From an uncultured Lachnospiraceae bacterium (GTDB lineage: Bacteria > Bacillota > Clostridia > Lachnospirales > Lachnospiraceae): 42,091 nucleotides of DNA. A program made the position numbers and the translations under genes. The DNA is taken from NCBI GenBank assembly GCA_947567595.1, contig CANOMQ010000037.1, forward strand, positions 1-42,091, given 5' to 3'. Positions within the stretch are counted from its first letter, which is position 1. Every line of letters begins with the position of its first letter. The notes below the pieces were generated by a model. That model worked only from the letters and a program-made list of their open reading frames with translations. It did not search any database and was not told the origin of the DNA. Shown here piece by piece: positions 23,303-31,792 of this stretch.

Positions 23303-23336
23303 ATTTTATCAATCCGCTGGTTCCTTTTCCGAATCT
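23303..23336 (-). promoter_or_regulatory. GTTTCnGAAAC-type promoter, copy 4 (before the kinase)
   Basis: A diverged dyad (GATTCGGAAAA) after AAAAAA, with CGGAAA (23326-23331) 17 bases from TAAAAT (23303-23308). Transcription would start only about 17 bases before the kinase ATG. It is the weakest of the four copies by sequence, but the spacing and A-tract are conserved. Confidence 0.45.
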
Positions 23337-23356
23337 TTTTTCTTTATGATTGCATT

Positions 23357-24475
23357 TCAAGGCGATTGCGTTTCAAACAATGCATTCAGTGCCGCCGACA
23401 TCCTGTCGCTTACCCATTCTCCTCCCTGTGTCCGCATCGCATAAAGCACCAGAAAGTCAAACGGATTTCCCACATCCAAAAGATTCATTCCATACCGGTC
23501 CAAAAACAAATTCATCCGTTCCAAACGTGTTTCAAAAATAGTATCCGCGTCCTCCTCCTCTGTGTCAAAAAAGATATCATCCTCCTGCGTCCCGTCATCA
23601 AACGCTTCCGTCACAAGATAAAGCAAAATCATCACTTTGCGGTTGACATCCTCCTTGCGGTTTTTCATATTCAAGAGCCCGCTTTCACTTGGCCAGTACT
23701 TTTTTATCACCTTCTGCAGCAGCGTATAGTTTGCGGTTTTTTTTGTTTCCGGCACGTGCATCCGCATATAGGTTTCCATTACCTCTTCAATCGTATATCT
23801 GCGCTCTTCCTCACCGCCGATGCCCTCCGGCTTTTGCAGCAGTTCCAGCAGCTGCTCGAACTTTTGGTATGCCGTTTCATGAAGCTGCCCTAAATCGTCT
23901 ATGTGTTCTCTGAAAAATTCCAGCAGCTCTTCCTCACTAAACACATTGGAAAATGCGTCCCGCACCTGCCTTGTATAAATAACACGTTCCTTTTTTGCGT
24001 CAGTGTATGGCGTCTGCGGATACAGCGCCTGAATCTTTTCTTTCAGAATGACCGCCTCCTCATAGCGCATCCCTGTCCTCAGTCCAAATGCATACACCAG
24101 TTCGTTTTGATTCCTGTAATGGATTCCTGTTTCCGACGCCGCACCAAGGAGCTGATACGCACGCTTTTCATCAAGCCCCAGCACAAAACAGATTTGAAAC
24201 AAGGTTTCTCTGTTTTGGGGAATATTGCGGCCTTTCAGCCAGTTCTGCACCTTCCGCGCAACGTTTGTCAAAGGCTCTTTGCTGATTTGGGTCATGCCCG
24301 CTATAAGCCTGTTTTCCAAGTCACTGTCCGGATACACCTGTCTTAACACTTGGTCAAAGCTGCGAAACATCGCCTCCTTTTTTAAAAATTCTACCAGCTC
24401 CCCCGGCGTTTTTTCACCTCCGGACAAAAATCCGATATTATTTCTTGATATCTCCGTCATCTCATGCCCGTCCAT
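23357..24475 (-). CDS. large HTH-containing protein, putative regulator of the kinase locus
   Basis: A 372-aa soluble protein. Residues about 60-115 (TQISKEPLTNVARKVQNWLKGRNIPQNRETLFQICFVLGLDEKRAYQLLG) look like an XRE-type helix-turn-helix embedded in the N-terminal part; the rest is helical and acidic (IFFDTEEEDADTIFE), with no enzyme motif. It may be a phosphorylated target or adaptor of the kinase encoded directly downstream (inference). ATG 24475 follows GAGGAG by 9 bases, and a consensus promoter lies 55 bases upstream. It is the right-hand end of the island, followed by the leuC terminator. Confidence 0.72.
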   Translation of the reverse strand: MDGHEMTEISRNNIGFLSGGEKTPGELVEFLKKEAMFRSFDQVLRQVYPDSDLENRLIAGMTQISKEPLTNVARKVQNWLKGRNIPQNRETLFQICFVLGLDEKRAYQLLGAASETGIHYRNQNELVYAFGLRTGMRYEEAVILKEKIQALYPQTPYTDAKKERVIYTRQVRDAFSNVFSEEELLEFFREHIDDLGQLHETAYQKFEQLLELLQKPEGIGGEEERRYTIEEVMETYMRMHVPETKKTANYTLLQKVIKKYWPSESGLLNMKNRKEDVNRKVMILLYLVTEAFDDGTQEDDIFFDTEEEDADTIFETRLERMNLFLDRYGMNLLDVGNPFDFLVLYAMRTQGGEWVSDRMSAALNALFETQSP

Positions 24476-24530
24476 GTAATGCTCTCCTCGTTTTCGCTAT
24501 TGTAGCTTGATATATTATTGTTCTGATTTC

Positions 24531-24559
24531 ATTATCACTGATACATTTTTTCATGTCAA
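24531..24559 (-). promoter_or_regulatory. promoter of the HTH protein gene
   Basis: TTGACA (24554-24559), 17 bases, GATAAT (24531-24536). It has neither dyad found at the other island promoters, so this gene may be expressed constitutively. Confidence 0.7.
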
Positions 24560-24613
24560 CAAAAAGATATAATGCGATTGCTCTCATTTCAATCCCTCCA
24601 ATATAAAAATAAA

Positions 24614-24651
24614 ATCCTCTGACTAACACAGTAATGTATTAATCAGAGGAT
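24614..24651 (-). terminator. terminator of the leuDC gene pairs
   Basis: ATCCTCTGA and TCAGAGGAT pair over 9 bases around 20 bases and are followed by TTTATTTTTA on the minus strand, about 70 bases after the leuC-type stop at 24720. It separates the dehydratase operon from the island. Confidence 0.82.
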
Positions 24652-24719
24652 ACCCTGCTTTTTCTATTTTGTCATTGGATGCTTAATGCTAACACAAATC
24701 TATATCTTAGTCCACTCTT

Positions 24720-25961
24720 CTACGGCATCACAATCTTCCCCGACACAGCACACGCCGCCGCGGACTTTGGAGAAGCAAGATAAATCTCTACCTTCGACGT
24801 TCCCATACGACCAAGAAAGTTTCTGTTATTCGTCGCTACAACACGCTCGCCATCCGTCAAAATTCCCCCGGTTCTGCCACAGCACAGTCCGCAGCTTGGG
24901 TGCGTGATAATCGCCCCCGCTTCCGCCAGAACCGCCATTGTACCGTTCTCTACCGCTTCCCGGTATATCTTGCGGCTTGCAGGTGTCACAATCAGCTTAA
25001 CAAACGATGCAACCTTCTTTCCCTTCAAAATTTCTGCCGCCGCCATCAAATCTTCCAGTCTTCCGTTCGTGCACGAACCGATAAAGACCTGATCGATTTC
25101 TGTCCCTTCCAGCTCCGATACAGGCTTCACATTGTCCACATTCGACGGACATGCCATCACCGGCACAAAATCCTCCGCCTTATAATTGATTACCTGACAA
25201 TACTCTGCGTCCGCATCTCCCACCAAATCCTTTTCCTTATCCGTCAGCTCTATGCCGCAGTATTCTGCCGTCTTCTCATCCGGCGTAAAAAGTGCACACT
25301 TTGCCCCTGCCTCAATCGCCATGTTCGACATCGACATTCTCGATGCCACGGACATATTTTCCACAGTATCCCCGGTAAACTCAAGCGCCTTGTAAGTCGC
25401 GCCGTCCGCACCCAAATCACCGATTAATTTCAGAATAATATCCTTCGCCATCACATTTCCGGGCAGCTTTCCCGAAATATTTACTTTTATCGTTTCGGGA
25501 ACCCGAATCCAAAGCGTACCTGTTCCCAGAATACTTGCCATTTCCGTATAACCGATACCGGACGAAAACGCCCCCACACAGCCGTATGTCGTGGTATGGC
25601 TGTCCGTACCGAACACGATATTTCCGGGTTTGACATAGCCTGCCTCCGTCATAAGCTGATGACAAATCCCATCGGAGCGGTGAATGTTTTTCATCCCGTA
25701 TTTTTCAACAAACGCATTTCCCACCTTGAAATGCCTTGTATCATCAATCTGACTTGCAGGCACTAAATGATCGTAAATTAGTACCGCCTTATCCGCGTCC
25801 CACAGCTTTTGAAAGCCCATCTCCTCAAATTTTGATGCCACAAACGGGATAAAAATGTCATGTATCATTACGCGGTCTACATTTACCGTCACAATGTCCC
25901 CCGGTTTTACATTCTTTCCGACATTGTTTCCCACAATTTTCTCTATAATTGTTGAACCCAT
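24720..25961 (-). CDS. leuC: LeuC-type dehydratase large subunit (pair A)
   Basis: A 413-aa aconitase-superfamily large subunit that binds the 4Fe-4S cluster. Cluster cysteines are visible in GSCTNGRLEDL and in SCGLCCGRTGG; FGTDSHTTTYGCVGAF is the family substrate/cluster motif. The length fits the short LeuC/HacA/DmdA class, which isomerises isopropylmalate or acts on related malates such as citramalate or 2,3-dimethylmalate, so the substrate is uncertain. AGGAGG precedes ATG 25961. The matching small subunit ends 23 bases upstream; a second, different pair follows upstream of that. No leuA or leuB is in the window, so leucine synthesis is not assured. Confidence 0.85.
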   Translation of the reverse strand: MGSTIIEKIVGNNVGKNVKPGDIVTVNVDRVMIHDIFIPFVASKFEEMGFQKLWDADKAVLIYDHLVPASQIDDTRHFKVGNAFVEKYGMKNIHRSDGICHQLMTEAGYVKPGNIVFGTDSHTTTYGCVGAFSSGIGYTEMASILGTGTLWIRVPETIKVNISGKLPGNVMAKDIILKLIGDLGADGATYKALEFTGDTVENMSVASRMSMSNMAIEAGAKCALFTPDEKTAEYCGIELTDKEKDLVGDADAEYCQVINYKAEDFVPVMACPSNVDNVKPVSELEGTEIDQVFIGSCTNGRLEDLMAAAEILKGKKVASFVKLIVTPASRKIYREAVENGTMAVLAEAGAIITHPSCGLCCGRTGGILTDGERVVATNNRNFLGRMGTSKVEIYLASPKSAAACAVSGKIVMP

Positions 25962-25984
25962 TGCTTTCCTCCTAAATCCACTAC

Positions 25985-26479
25985 TTACCCCTTAGAATTG
26001 TTTAATTTTTGCATCGCCTTTACCAGACCGCCTGCCTTGATAATTTCAACAAGATTCTCCGGAAGGGATGTGATTGGATATTGTATTCCCTTATGTTCAA
26101 TCGCCTCATTAATCGTGACGGTAATCTTGTCACCCTCACACACTGCATCGCGAAGTGTTTCATTCTCAATTAACAAAAGTCCGTTATTAATCGCATTCCG
26201 AAAGAAAATACGCGCAAACGATTTTGCGATAACACATTTGATTCCAAGCGCTTTTATGATTTCCGGCGCCTGCTCCCTTGACGAACCGCAGCCGAAATTT
26301 TTTCCGGCGACAATGATATCGCCCTCTTTTATCCGGGCAGCCAGCTCGGGGCGCAGAGGGGAAAACGCATAAGGCGTCATATCCTTCACTGTCTTTAACG
26401 CCAAATATTCCGTAGGGATGATGATGTCCGTGTCAATGTCATCACCAAGCACCCATATTTTACCGCTGAATTTTTCCAT
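25985..26479 (-). CDS. leuD: LeuD-type dehydratase small subunit (pair A)
   Basis: A 164-aa swivelling small subunit: GDDIDTDIIIPTEYL at the N-terminus, GKNFGCGSSREQAPEII in the middle (active-site Ser/Arg loop) and AKSFARIFFRNAINNGL. It pairs with the LeuC-type subunit immediately downstream. Leaving the [4Fe-4S] cluster to the large subunit, it completes the substrate site. Start ATG 26479 has only AAGGTT-like complementarity, so translation may be coupled with the gene before it, whose stop is 22 bases away. Same substrate uncertainty as its partner. Confidence 0.88.
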   Translation of the reverse strand: MEKFSGKIWVLGDDIDTDIIIPTEYLALKTVKDMTPYAFSPLRPELAARIKEGDIIVAGKNFGCGSSREQAPEIIKALGIKCVIAKSFARIFFRNAINNGLLLIENETLRDAVCEGDKITVTINEAIEHKGIQYPITSLPENLVEIIKAGGLVKAMQKLNNSKG

Positions 26480-26501
26480 TTTACATCAAACCTTAACCTT
26501 T

Positions 26502-27749
26502 CTATATCATGTCCGCCGTAGCAATCTCACCCTTAATTGCCGATGCCGTAACCGTCGCCGCCGACGCAAGATACACAAACGAGTCCTTGTGCCCCGCACG
26601 TCCTTTAAAATTACGTGTACCTGTGCTAATCAGTACCTCATTCTCGCCAATCACACCCTGACAGCTTCCCCAGCAGACACTACAGTTCGGGTTCATCACA
26701 ATTGCGCCCGCTTCCATAAAGGTATCAATAATGCCCTCCGAAAGCGCCTGCCTGTAAACCTCCGCGCTTGCCGGAACCACCAGAAAACGCACAAGCGAAT
26801 GAACCTTCTTTCCCTTAATTAACTCCGCCCCCACGCGCAAATCCTCAATCCGCCCGTTGTTGCACGAGCCAAGAAACGCCTCGTCAATATGCGTACCCAC
26901 GCATTCCTTTGCGTCAACCACACTGTCAACAAAATGCGGCTTTGCCACAATCGGCTTGATGGTGGAAAGGTCAATCTCATATGTATGCGCAAACACCGCG
27001 TCGTCGTCGCTTGCAAAGCAGTGCTTCGGCTCTCTGCCGTGCGCCTTTAAATAGTCAAGCGTAATCTCGTCAACCTCCATCAGCGCCGTCTTTGCTCCTG
27101 CCTCCACACAGAGGTTGCAGACTGCAATCCGGTCGCTCATGTTAAGCGTTTTTAATCCTTCCCCGCCAAACTCCATCGCCATATAGTTTGCACCGTTTGC
27201 GCCAATCATGCCGATAATTGAAAGAATTAAATCTCTTGCATAGACACCTTCCTTTAGCTTCCCTTTCAAATTAAACCGAAGGGTTTCCGGCACCAAAAGC
27301 CATGATTTTCCCGTAACCATCGCATATAAATAATCCGTACAGCCAACGCCTGTACCAAATGCGCCAACCGCGCCGTATGCGCAGGTATGGCTGTCCGCAC
27401 CGAATATCAGTTCTCCGCTTGTGACGTGGTTTTCCATCATCACCTGATGGCACACGCCCGCGCCCTCATAAAACCGAATGCCATGCTCCTTTGCAAAATC
27501 TCGCATTTTTTTATGTGACGCCGCCGTCTTGACGCTGTCACACGGCACGTTATGGTCCACAATCCAAACAAGCTTATTCACATCTGCAATGCGCGGCTCC
27601 TTGAGCTGGTTGTACATATCAATCGTCAGATGTGTCGTTCCGTCATTGCTCATCAGACGGTCAAGCTCCACGGTATGAATGTCGCCCGCCTTGACCTCGC
27701 TTGCGCCTGCCGCTGCCGCAATTATTTTTTCCGCCATTGTCATTCCCAT
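26502..27749 (-). CDS. leuC: LeuC-type dehydratase large subunit (pair B)
   Basis: A 415-aa paralogue of the downstream pair-A large subunit. It has FGADSHTCAYGAVGAFG and the first cluster motif as GSCNNGRIEDLR, while the second motif reads NPNCSVCWGSCQG, differing from the pair A form CGLCCGRTGG. These differences suggest a different substrate rather than a recent copy. ATG 27749 follows AAGGGAG by 11 bases. It is preceded by its small subunit, and the order small-large-small-large is conserved across both pairs. The assignment between isopropylmalate and another hydroxy acid cannot be made here. Confidence 0.82.
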   Translation of the reverse strand: MGMTMAEKIIAAAAGASEVKAGDIHTVELDRLMSNDGTTHLTIDMYNQLKEPRIADVNKLVWIVDHNVPCDSVKTAASHKKMRDFAKEHGIRFYEGAGVCHQVMMENHVTSGELIFGADSHTCAYGAVGAFGTGVGCTDYLYAMVTGKSWLLVPETLRFNLKGKLKEGVYARDLILSIIGMIGANGANYMAMEFGGEGLKTLNMSDRIAVCNLCVEAGAKTALMEVDEITLDYLKAHGREPKHCFASDDDAVFAHTYEIDLSTIKPIVAKPHFVDSVVDAKECVGTHIDEAFLGSCNNGRIEDLRVGAELIKGKKVHSLVRFLVVPASAEVYRQALSEGIIDTFMEAGAIVMNPNCSVCWGSCQGVIGENEVLISTGTRNFKGRAGHKDSFVYLASAATVTASAIKGEIATADMI

Positions 27750-27774
27750 ATTGAAACTTGCTCCCTTCCTATTG

Positions 27775-28242
27775 TTATTTATTCAACGCCGCAATCAGTC
27801 CGCCCTGATCCAAAATTCCCTGCATATACTCCGGCAGCTTTGTACACTGAAATTCCCTGCCGCCTGTGCGCACAACGCCTTCCTTCATCGAAAGCTCCAT
27901 CTCGTCACCCGCATTCACATTCTCATACAAATCCTTACATACAATGACCGGCAGACCGATATTGATTGCATTCCTGTAAAAAATCCGCGCAAACGATTTA
28001 GCGACAACCGCCTTCACGCCAAGTGCCTTCAATACGGCAGGTGCCTGCTCCCTTGACGAGCCGCACCCGAAATTCTCCGACGCCACCACATAATCGCCCT
28101 CCTGAACCTGCGACGCAAACGCCGCGTCAAGCGACTCAAACGCATGCACCTTCATTTCGTCAATCGTCGGATAGATAATGTACTGCGACGCAATAATCTG
28201 ATCCGTGTCCACGTCCTGATGAAACTTAAAAATTTTTCCCAT
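27775..28242 (-). CDS. leuD: LeuD-type dehydratase small subunit (pair B)
   Basis: A 155-aa small subunit, the first gene of the operon: FHQDVDTDQIIASQYI, SENFGCGSSREQAPAVLK and AKSFARIFYRNAINIGLPVIV. It differs in many residues from the pair-A small subunit, so the pairs are old paralogues. AAAGGAG lies about 12 bases before ATG 28242, and a possible -10 (TATGGTAAAAT) lies 40-50 bases upstream. It works with the large subunit encoded at 26502-27749. Confidence 0.86.
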   Translation of the reverse strand: MGKIFKFHQDVDTDQIIASQYIIYPTIDEMKVHAFESLDAAFASQVQEGDYVVASENFGCGSSREQAPAVLKALGVKAVVAKSFARIFYRNAINIGLPVIVCKDLYENVNAGDEMELSMKEGVVRTGGREFQCTKLPEYMQGILDQGGLIAALNK

Positions 28243-28296
28243 GTCTTCTCTATTCTCCTTTTCACCGTTTTATTTTACCATAGCTTCATAGCCGTT

Positions 28297-29520
28297 TCAA
28301 GACGACTTGCCTTCCTCATGGAAAAGCGCGGGAACTGCCGCTCCCAGTGCCGCTGCCACGAGCATCCACACAACCGCGTCCAGCGGAAAGCACAGCATTA
28401 AAAGCAGCACCACCGCCACGGGCTTTTTCATCATAAAGCCAAGCAACGCCGCCGTTACCACTGCCGCCCCAAACACAGGGTCAACGCTGCAGAGCATACC
28501 CATGCCATATCCAATACTGACACCGGAAAAAATGACCGGGAAAAAGTGTCCGCCCTTCCACCCGCTCTGTATGCAGACATTTGTAATAAGAAGCTTTGCG
28601 ACACCAATTCCAATCAGCATAAGGGGTGCATAGTCCAAATACGTCTCCGCAAGAACCTCCATCTGCGACTCCCCTGAAAACATGCTAAATGGCACAAATA
28701 ACCCAAAAATTCCCAAAACGACGCCACCAAGGGTTGCACAGAGTATCACGCCGCACTTCTTCTGAAGCACGCCAAAAAAGCGGCTGCACCCTGTATGGAA
28801 CACCGTATAAATTATTCCAGTCACAATCCCCACCGGAACGAGCACAATCACAGAAAACCGCTCCCTGTTCCCAATGTCAGGCGCCGTCAGACGCGGCAGT
28901 CCTGCACCTCCGCCAAGAAGCTTTCCCAGCAGCACAAAAACACCAAATCCACCCAGAAGCGCCATGATATAGGTAATCATTCTGACCGTTTTTCCATACT
29001 CGGTTGTATGCTCCTCCTCCACGGAAAAGCTGTATCCAAACAATGGGGAACCAAAAATAACGCCCAGCGCCGCCGCAAGCCCCATCTGGGAAAGCTCCTC
29101 TAAATGCTTCCCCGCGTAACGGAACCGGCTGCCTGCCCAAAAGCACAGCCCGGCAATAATCCCTGTCAGTCCCGCCTCAGGACCAAGGCTTGCGCCAAAA
29201 ACAAGTGGCAGCAGTGCCGCGATGGTGCGGATTGCCAAACGGTCACAAGGATACTTCCCTTCTTTTTTAATGACCGCCATGACCTGCTCCATATTTTCCG
29301 GCGAGGCATGAAACAGCTTTTCATAGATACCAATCACCACACCGCCCAAAATACAGATTGCCAAAATCAGGTAAGGCTGTGGTACAAGCGTTGGAAGCGT
29401 TGTAAATAAAAGCGCCTGTCCAATGCCCATAACCCGCAGAAATGCCCATATAAAAGCACCAATCGCCCCACCAATGCACAGGGCAAAAAACAAAAACCGT
29501 ATTCTTTTTCCCATTTCCAT
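28297..29520 (-). CDS. ClC-family chloride channel/transporter
   Basis: A 407-aa polytopic membrane protein. The anion-pathway motifs are present: GASLGPEAG (the GxxGPE motif, with the gating Glu), then GWKGGHFFPVIFSG (a GxFxP-like motif), and about ten hydrophobic helices overall. Members exchange chloride for protons or act as channels; the visible Glu suggests transport coupled to protons, but the second proton Glu was not identified. Length is normal for the short bacterial form with no CBS domains. ATG 29520 follows AAAGGAG by 5 bases and 10 bases after the antiporter stop, so the two form a unit with possible joint ion/pH homeostasis. Confidence 0.88.
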   Translation of the reverse strand: MEMGKRIRFLFFALCIGGAIGAFIWAFLRVMGIGQALLFTTLPTLVPQPYLILAICILGGVVIGIYEKLFHASPENMEQVMAVIKKEGKYPCDRLAIRTIAALLPLVFGASLGPEAGLTGIIAGLCFWAGSRFRYAGKHLEELSQMGLAAALGVIFGSPLFGYSFSVEEEHTTEYGKTVRMITYIMALLGGFGVFVLLGKLLGGGAGLPRLTAPDIGNRERFSVIVLVPVGIVTGIIYTVFHTGCSRFFGVLQKKCGVILCATLGGVVLGIFGLFVPFSMFSGESQMEVLAETYLDYAPLMLIGIGVAKLLITNVCIQSGWKGGHFFPVIFSGVSIGYGMGMLCSVDPVFGAAVVTAALLGFMMKKPVAVVLLLMLCFPLDAVVWMLVAAALGAAVPALFHEEGKSS

Positions 29521-29530
29521 GTCTCTCCTT

Positions 29531-30802
29531 TTACCGCTTCTTTGCGTTCAATTTTGCCTCAATTCCCTGATAGACCCTCTTCATGGTGAGTCCCTGCACA
29601 ATCGTGGTAAAGAACACAATCGCATAAGTCCCCCCAAGCACAATATGGTAAATCGTAGGCGGAAGCATATCCTGCGTGCTCATTGCAAGGGCAACGGACA
29701 GACCGCCCCTTAGACCGCCCCATGTAAGCAGCTTCGTAAAGCTCCACTTGTCATAGCCGTCCGGCAGCGTTCCGGCAAACAAAGACGACGCGCCCACACT
29801 GCCCATGCGCCCAATCAGATTGAAAATAACCACCAGCACCGACACAATCAGCACATTGGGCATTTGCAGGATATGCAAAAAGCTTAATCCCAAAAGCACA
29901 TACAAAACCGAATTTAACAGATTGTCCAAAATCTCCCAAAACGTGTCAAACTGCGCCAGCTCCATCTCATCGCCCTTGAACGCCCGAAGATTGCGCTGTG
30001 CCGAGAACAGCACGCCGCATACAACCGAAGCGATTGCCCCGGAAAAATCGAAACAGACGCACAGCACGTAGGATAAGGTAATCGCCAAAAGGCTGACATA
30101 AATCCGCCTTGCCCCGTCCTGCGTCCTTTGAAAAATCTGAAAGCACACGAGACTAATGACCACGCCCACGGCGACAGCCCCAAACAATTCGCGGAACATC
30201 ACCGCAAAGAAGCCGCCCCCCTCCTTGGCCGTAACCATTCCTGAAAAACAGACAAACAACGCCACGCCAACGCCGTCATTGAGCAGGGACTCTCCTTCTA
30301 TGATAAATCCAATCTGCTTCGGGAGATTGAATTTTTTCAAAATGCTGGTTGCAGCAATCGGATCCGTGGGTGCTGTAATACTGCCAAACATCAGGCAGAC
30401 TGGCAGTGAAACGCCCAAATGCAGCACCACGGAAGCCCCGTAAAAGAGCAGACCGTAAAACACCGCGCCCAAAAGGGTGGCGCCGATTGCAAGCAGGCTG
30501 ATAATCTTGGCATGCTTCTTGAAGGACAGCAGCTTCATATGGCAGGAGCCTGCAAACAGCATGAAACACAAAACACCGTCCATCAGAAATGCGTCCAAAT
30601 CAATCCGCCATATCCTATCCACAAACTGCTCAATGAATGCCACATGAAAAAAATCTCCTGTAATCAGACAGCCCAAGCCGATAATGACTGAAAAAAGCAT
30701 TAAGGCAATCTCATATGTAAGCTTTGTCACCTTTTCATTAAAATACCCCAGTATCACCACAAAAAGCAATAATATGACCACGGTACCCAAAAAATTTTCC
30801 AT
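29531..30802 (-). CDS. CPA1-type cation/proton antiporter
   Basis: A 423-aa protein with about twelve membrane helices. Characteristic motifs are TAPTDPIAATSILKKFNLP, which holds the functional Asp pair region (TDP), and EGESLLNDGVGVALF. LRGGLSVALAMS near the C-terminus also fits the family. It likely exchanges sodium or potassium for protons at the membrane. The start at 30802 has a weak ribosome binding site (GGGG, 10 bases). It is transcribed before the ClC gene with 10 bases between, so the two ion transporters are probably co-regulated. Confidence 0.9.
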   Translation of the reverse strand: MENFLGTVVILLLFVVILGYFNEKVTKLTYEIALMLFSVIIGLGCLITGDFFHVAFIEQFVDRIWRIDLDAFLMDGVLCFMLFAGSCHMKLLSFKKHAKIISLLAIGATLLGAVFYGLLFYGASVVLHLGVSLPVCLMFGSITAPTDPIAATSILKKFNLPKQIGFIIEGESLLNDGVGVALFVCFSGMVTAKEGGGFFAVMFRELFGAVAVGVVISLVCFQIFQRTQDGARRIYVSLLAITLSYVLCVCFDFSGAIASVVCGVLFSAQRNLRAFKGDEMELAQFDTFWEILDNLLNSVLYVLLGLSFLHILQMPNVLIVSVLVVIFNLIGRMGSVGASSLFAGTLPDGYDKWSFTKLLTWGGLRGGLSVALAMSTQDMLPPTIYHIVLGGTYAIVFFTTIVQGLTMKRVYQGIEAKLNAKKR

Positions 30803-30905
30803 TGCGTTTTAACCCCATTTCTCTGTACTGTATTTTTATGATTATGGTTCTTTCAAGTATTAGGAAGGAACCATTCATTAGTAAACCATATCCGCCGTAT
30901 CATTG

Positions 30906-31529
30906 TCAACCGTTGCCGCATACGATTTCCCCCATATGTCTTTCAAAAAACGTCAAAAACCCTTCCTCCACAGCGACCTCGTCAAGCCGGCTTCCCTGCA
31001 AATCGTAGTAATACTTCCCTGTCTTTAAATCAACCGAAATACTGTCAAGCGGAAATCCGGGATTGCGTTTTGGGTGTGCCTTTGTGGTCAGAAGAAACGG
31101 CTCGCTTTCCATGCTCTTTTCCATCGCCGAATACACATGCTTTTCGTCAAGCACGAGGCAGACCGCGTTTTTATAGCGCGCCACGAGATTGCCGTACTGT
31201 CTTGCAAGCCCCATGTAATACGCCTGCATTTCGTCATCGCTAAGGCGCTTTCCCTGCACCCTGCGCACGTTGACGCCCGGCTGGAGTTCGTCAGGCACAT
31301 TGTCAAAATAAAGTCCCGAATCACAGGAAAACAGCGGCACCTGCAAAGCCGCAAAATACGCCTTTGCCTTCTGTATGGCATTCTCCAGCGGCGATTTTCC
31401 CGTTTCCGGCACTTGGGGCAGCGCTTTGCCCAGCTCCATAAGCCCGTAAGGTTCAATGCCAAGAACAGATATCCGCCTGCGCATCGCCTCAATTTTTGCC
31501 GGATTATTGGTTGCATATAGAAGTTTCAT
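30906..31529 (-). CDS. divergent HAM1/RdgB-type NTP pyrophosphatase
   Basis: A 207-aa protein starting LLYATNNPAKIEAMRRRI, the family's SNNxxKxxE-type nucleotide motif, with CDSGLYFD (DSGL, metal-binding Asp) and GFPLDSIS near the position of the usual FGYDPxF. The later part differs from classic RdgB: the C-terminal SHR motif is missing. Classic members hydrolyse dITP, ITP and XTP to keep them out of nucleic acids; this one may act on another base or modified nucleotide (inference). GGAGG precedes ATG 31529 by 6-7 bases. An inverted repeat lies 22 bases upstream. Confidence 0.75.
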   Translation of the reverse strand: MKLLYATNNPAKIEAMRRRISVLGIEPYGLMELGKALPQVPETGKSPLENAIQKAKAYFAALQVPLFSCDSGLYFDNVPDELQPGVNVRRVQGKRLSDDEMQAYYMGLARQYGNLVARYKNAVCLVLDEKHVYSAMEKSMESEPFLLTTKAHPKRNPGFPLDSISVDLKTGKYYYDLQGSRLDEVAVEEGFLTFFERHMGEIVCGNG

Positions 31530-31550
31530 TGTAAGCCTCCACTGTATTTT

Positions 31551-31566
31551 ATGACACCTGTGTCAT
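31551..31566. promoter_or_regulatory. operator-like inverted repeat upstream of the HAM1-type gene
   Basis: ATGACAC-CT-GTGTCAT is a perfect 7-bp inverted repeat with a 2-base centre in the divergent gap between the HAM1-type gene and paaI-like gene. The short centre favours a protein-binding operator over a terminator. Confidence 0.4.
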
Positions 31567-31792
31567 TTTTCTTTTGCCATGCTTTCCACAAAACATGAAA
31601 AGACGCAAAGAACGCCCTGTTAAAAAGTATATCAGTTTTGAAAAAAATTGTACATAATAAAATAAAACACTTGAAAAATTAAAAAAAACGGATAAAATTG
31701 TAAATAACGCGTTTGATAAATTATTTGATACGGAACTGTCACGAATGCTTGAATAACAGTTCTTAACTGCCGTCAGGAAAGGAACATGGATT

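Noticed and set aside
5458-24560. Island as an integrated phage or transposon
   Set aside because: I see no integrase, transposase, att-like direct repeats, tRNA junction or phage structural genes at either edge. Mobility, if any, would need comparison with relatives.
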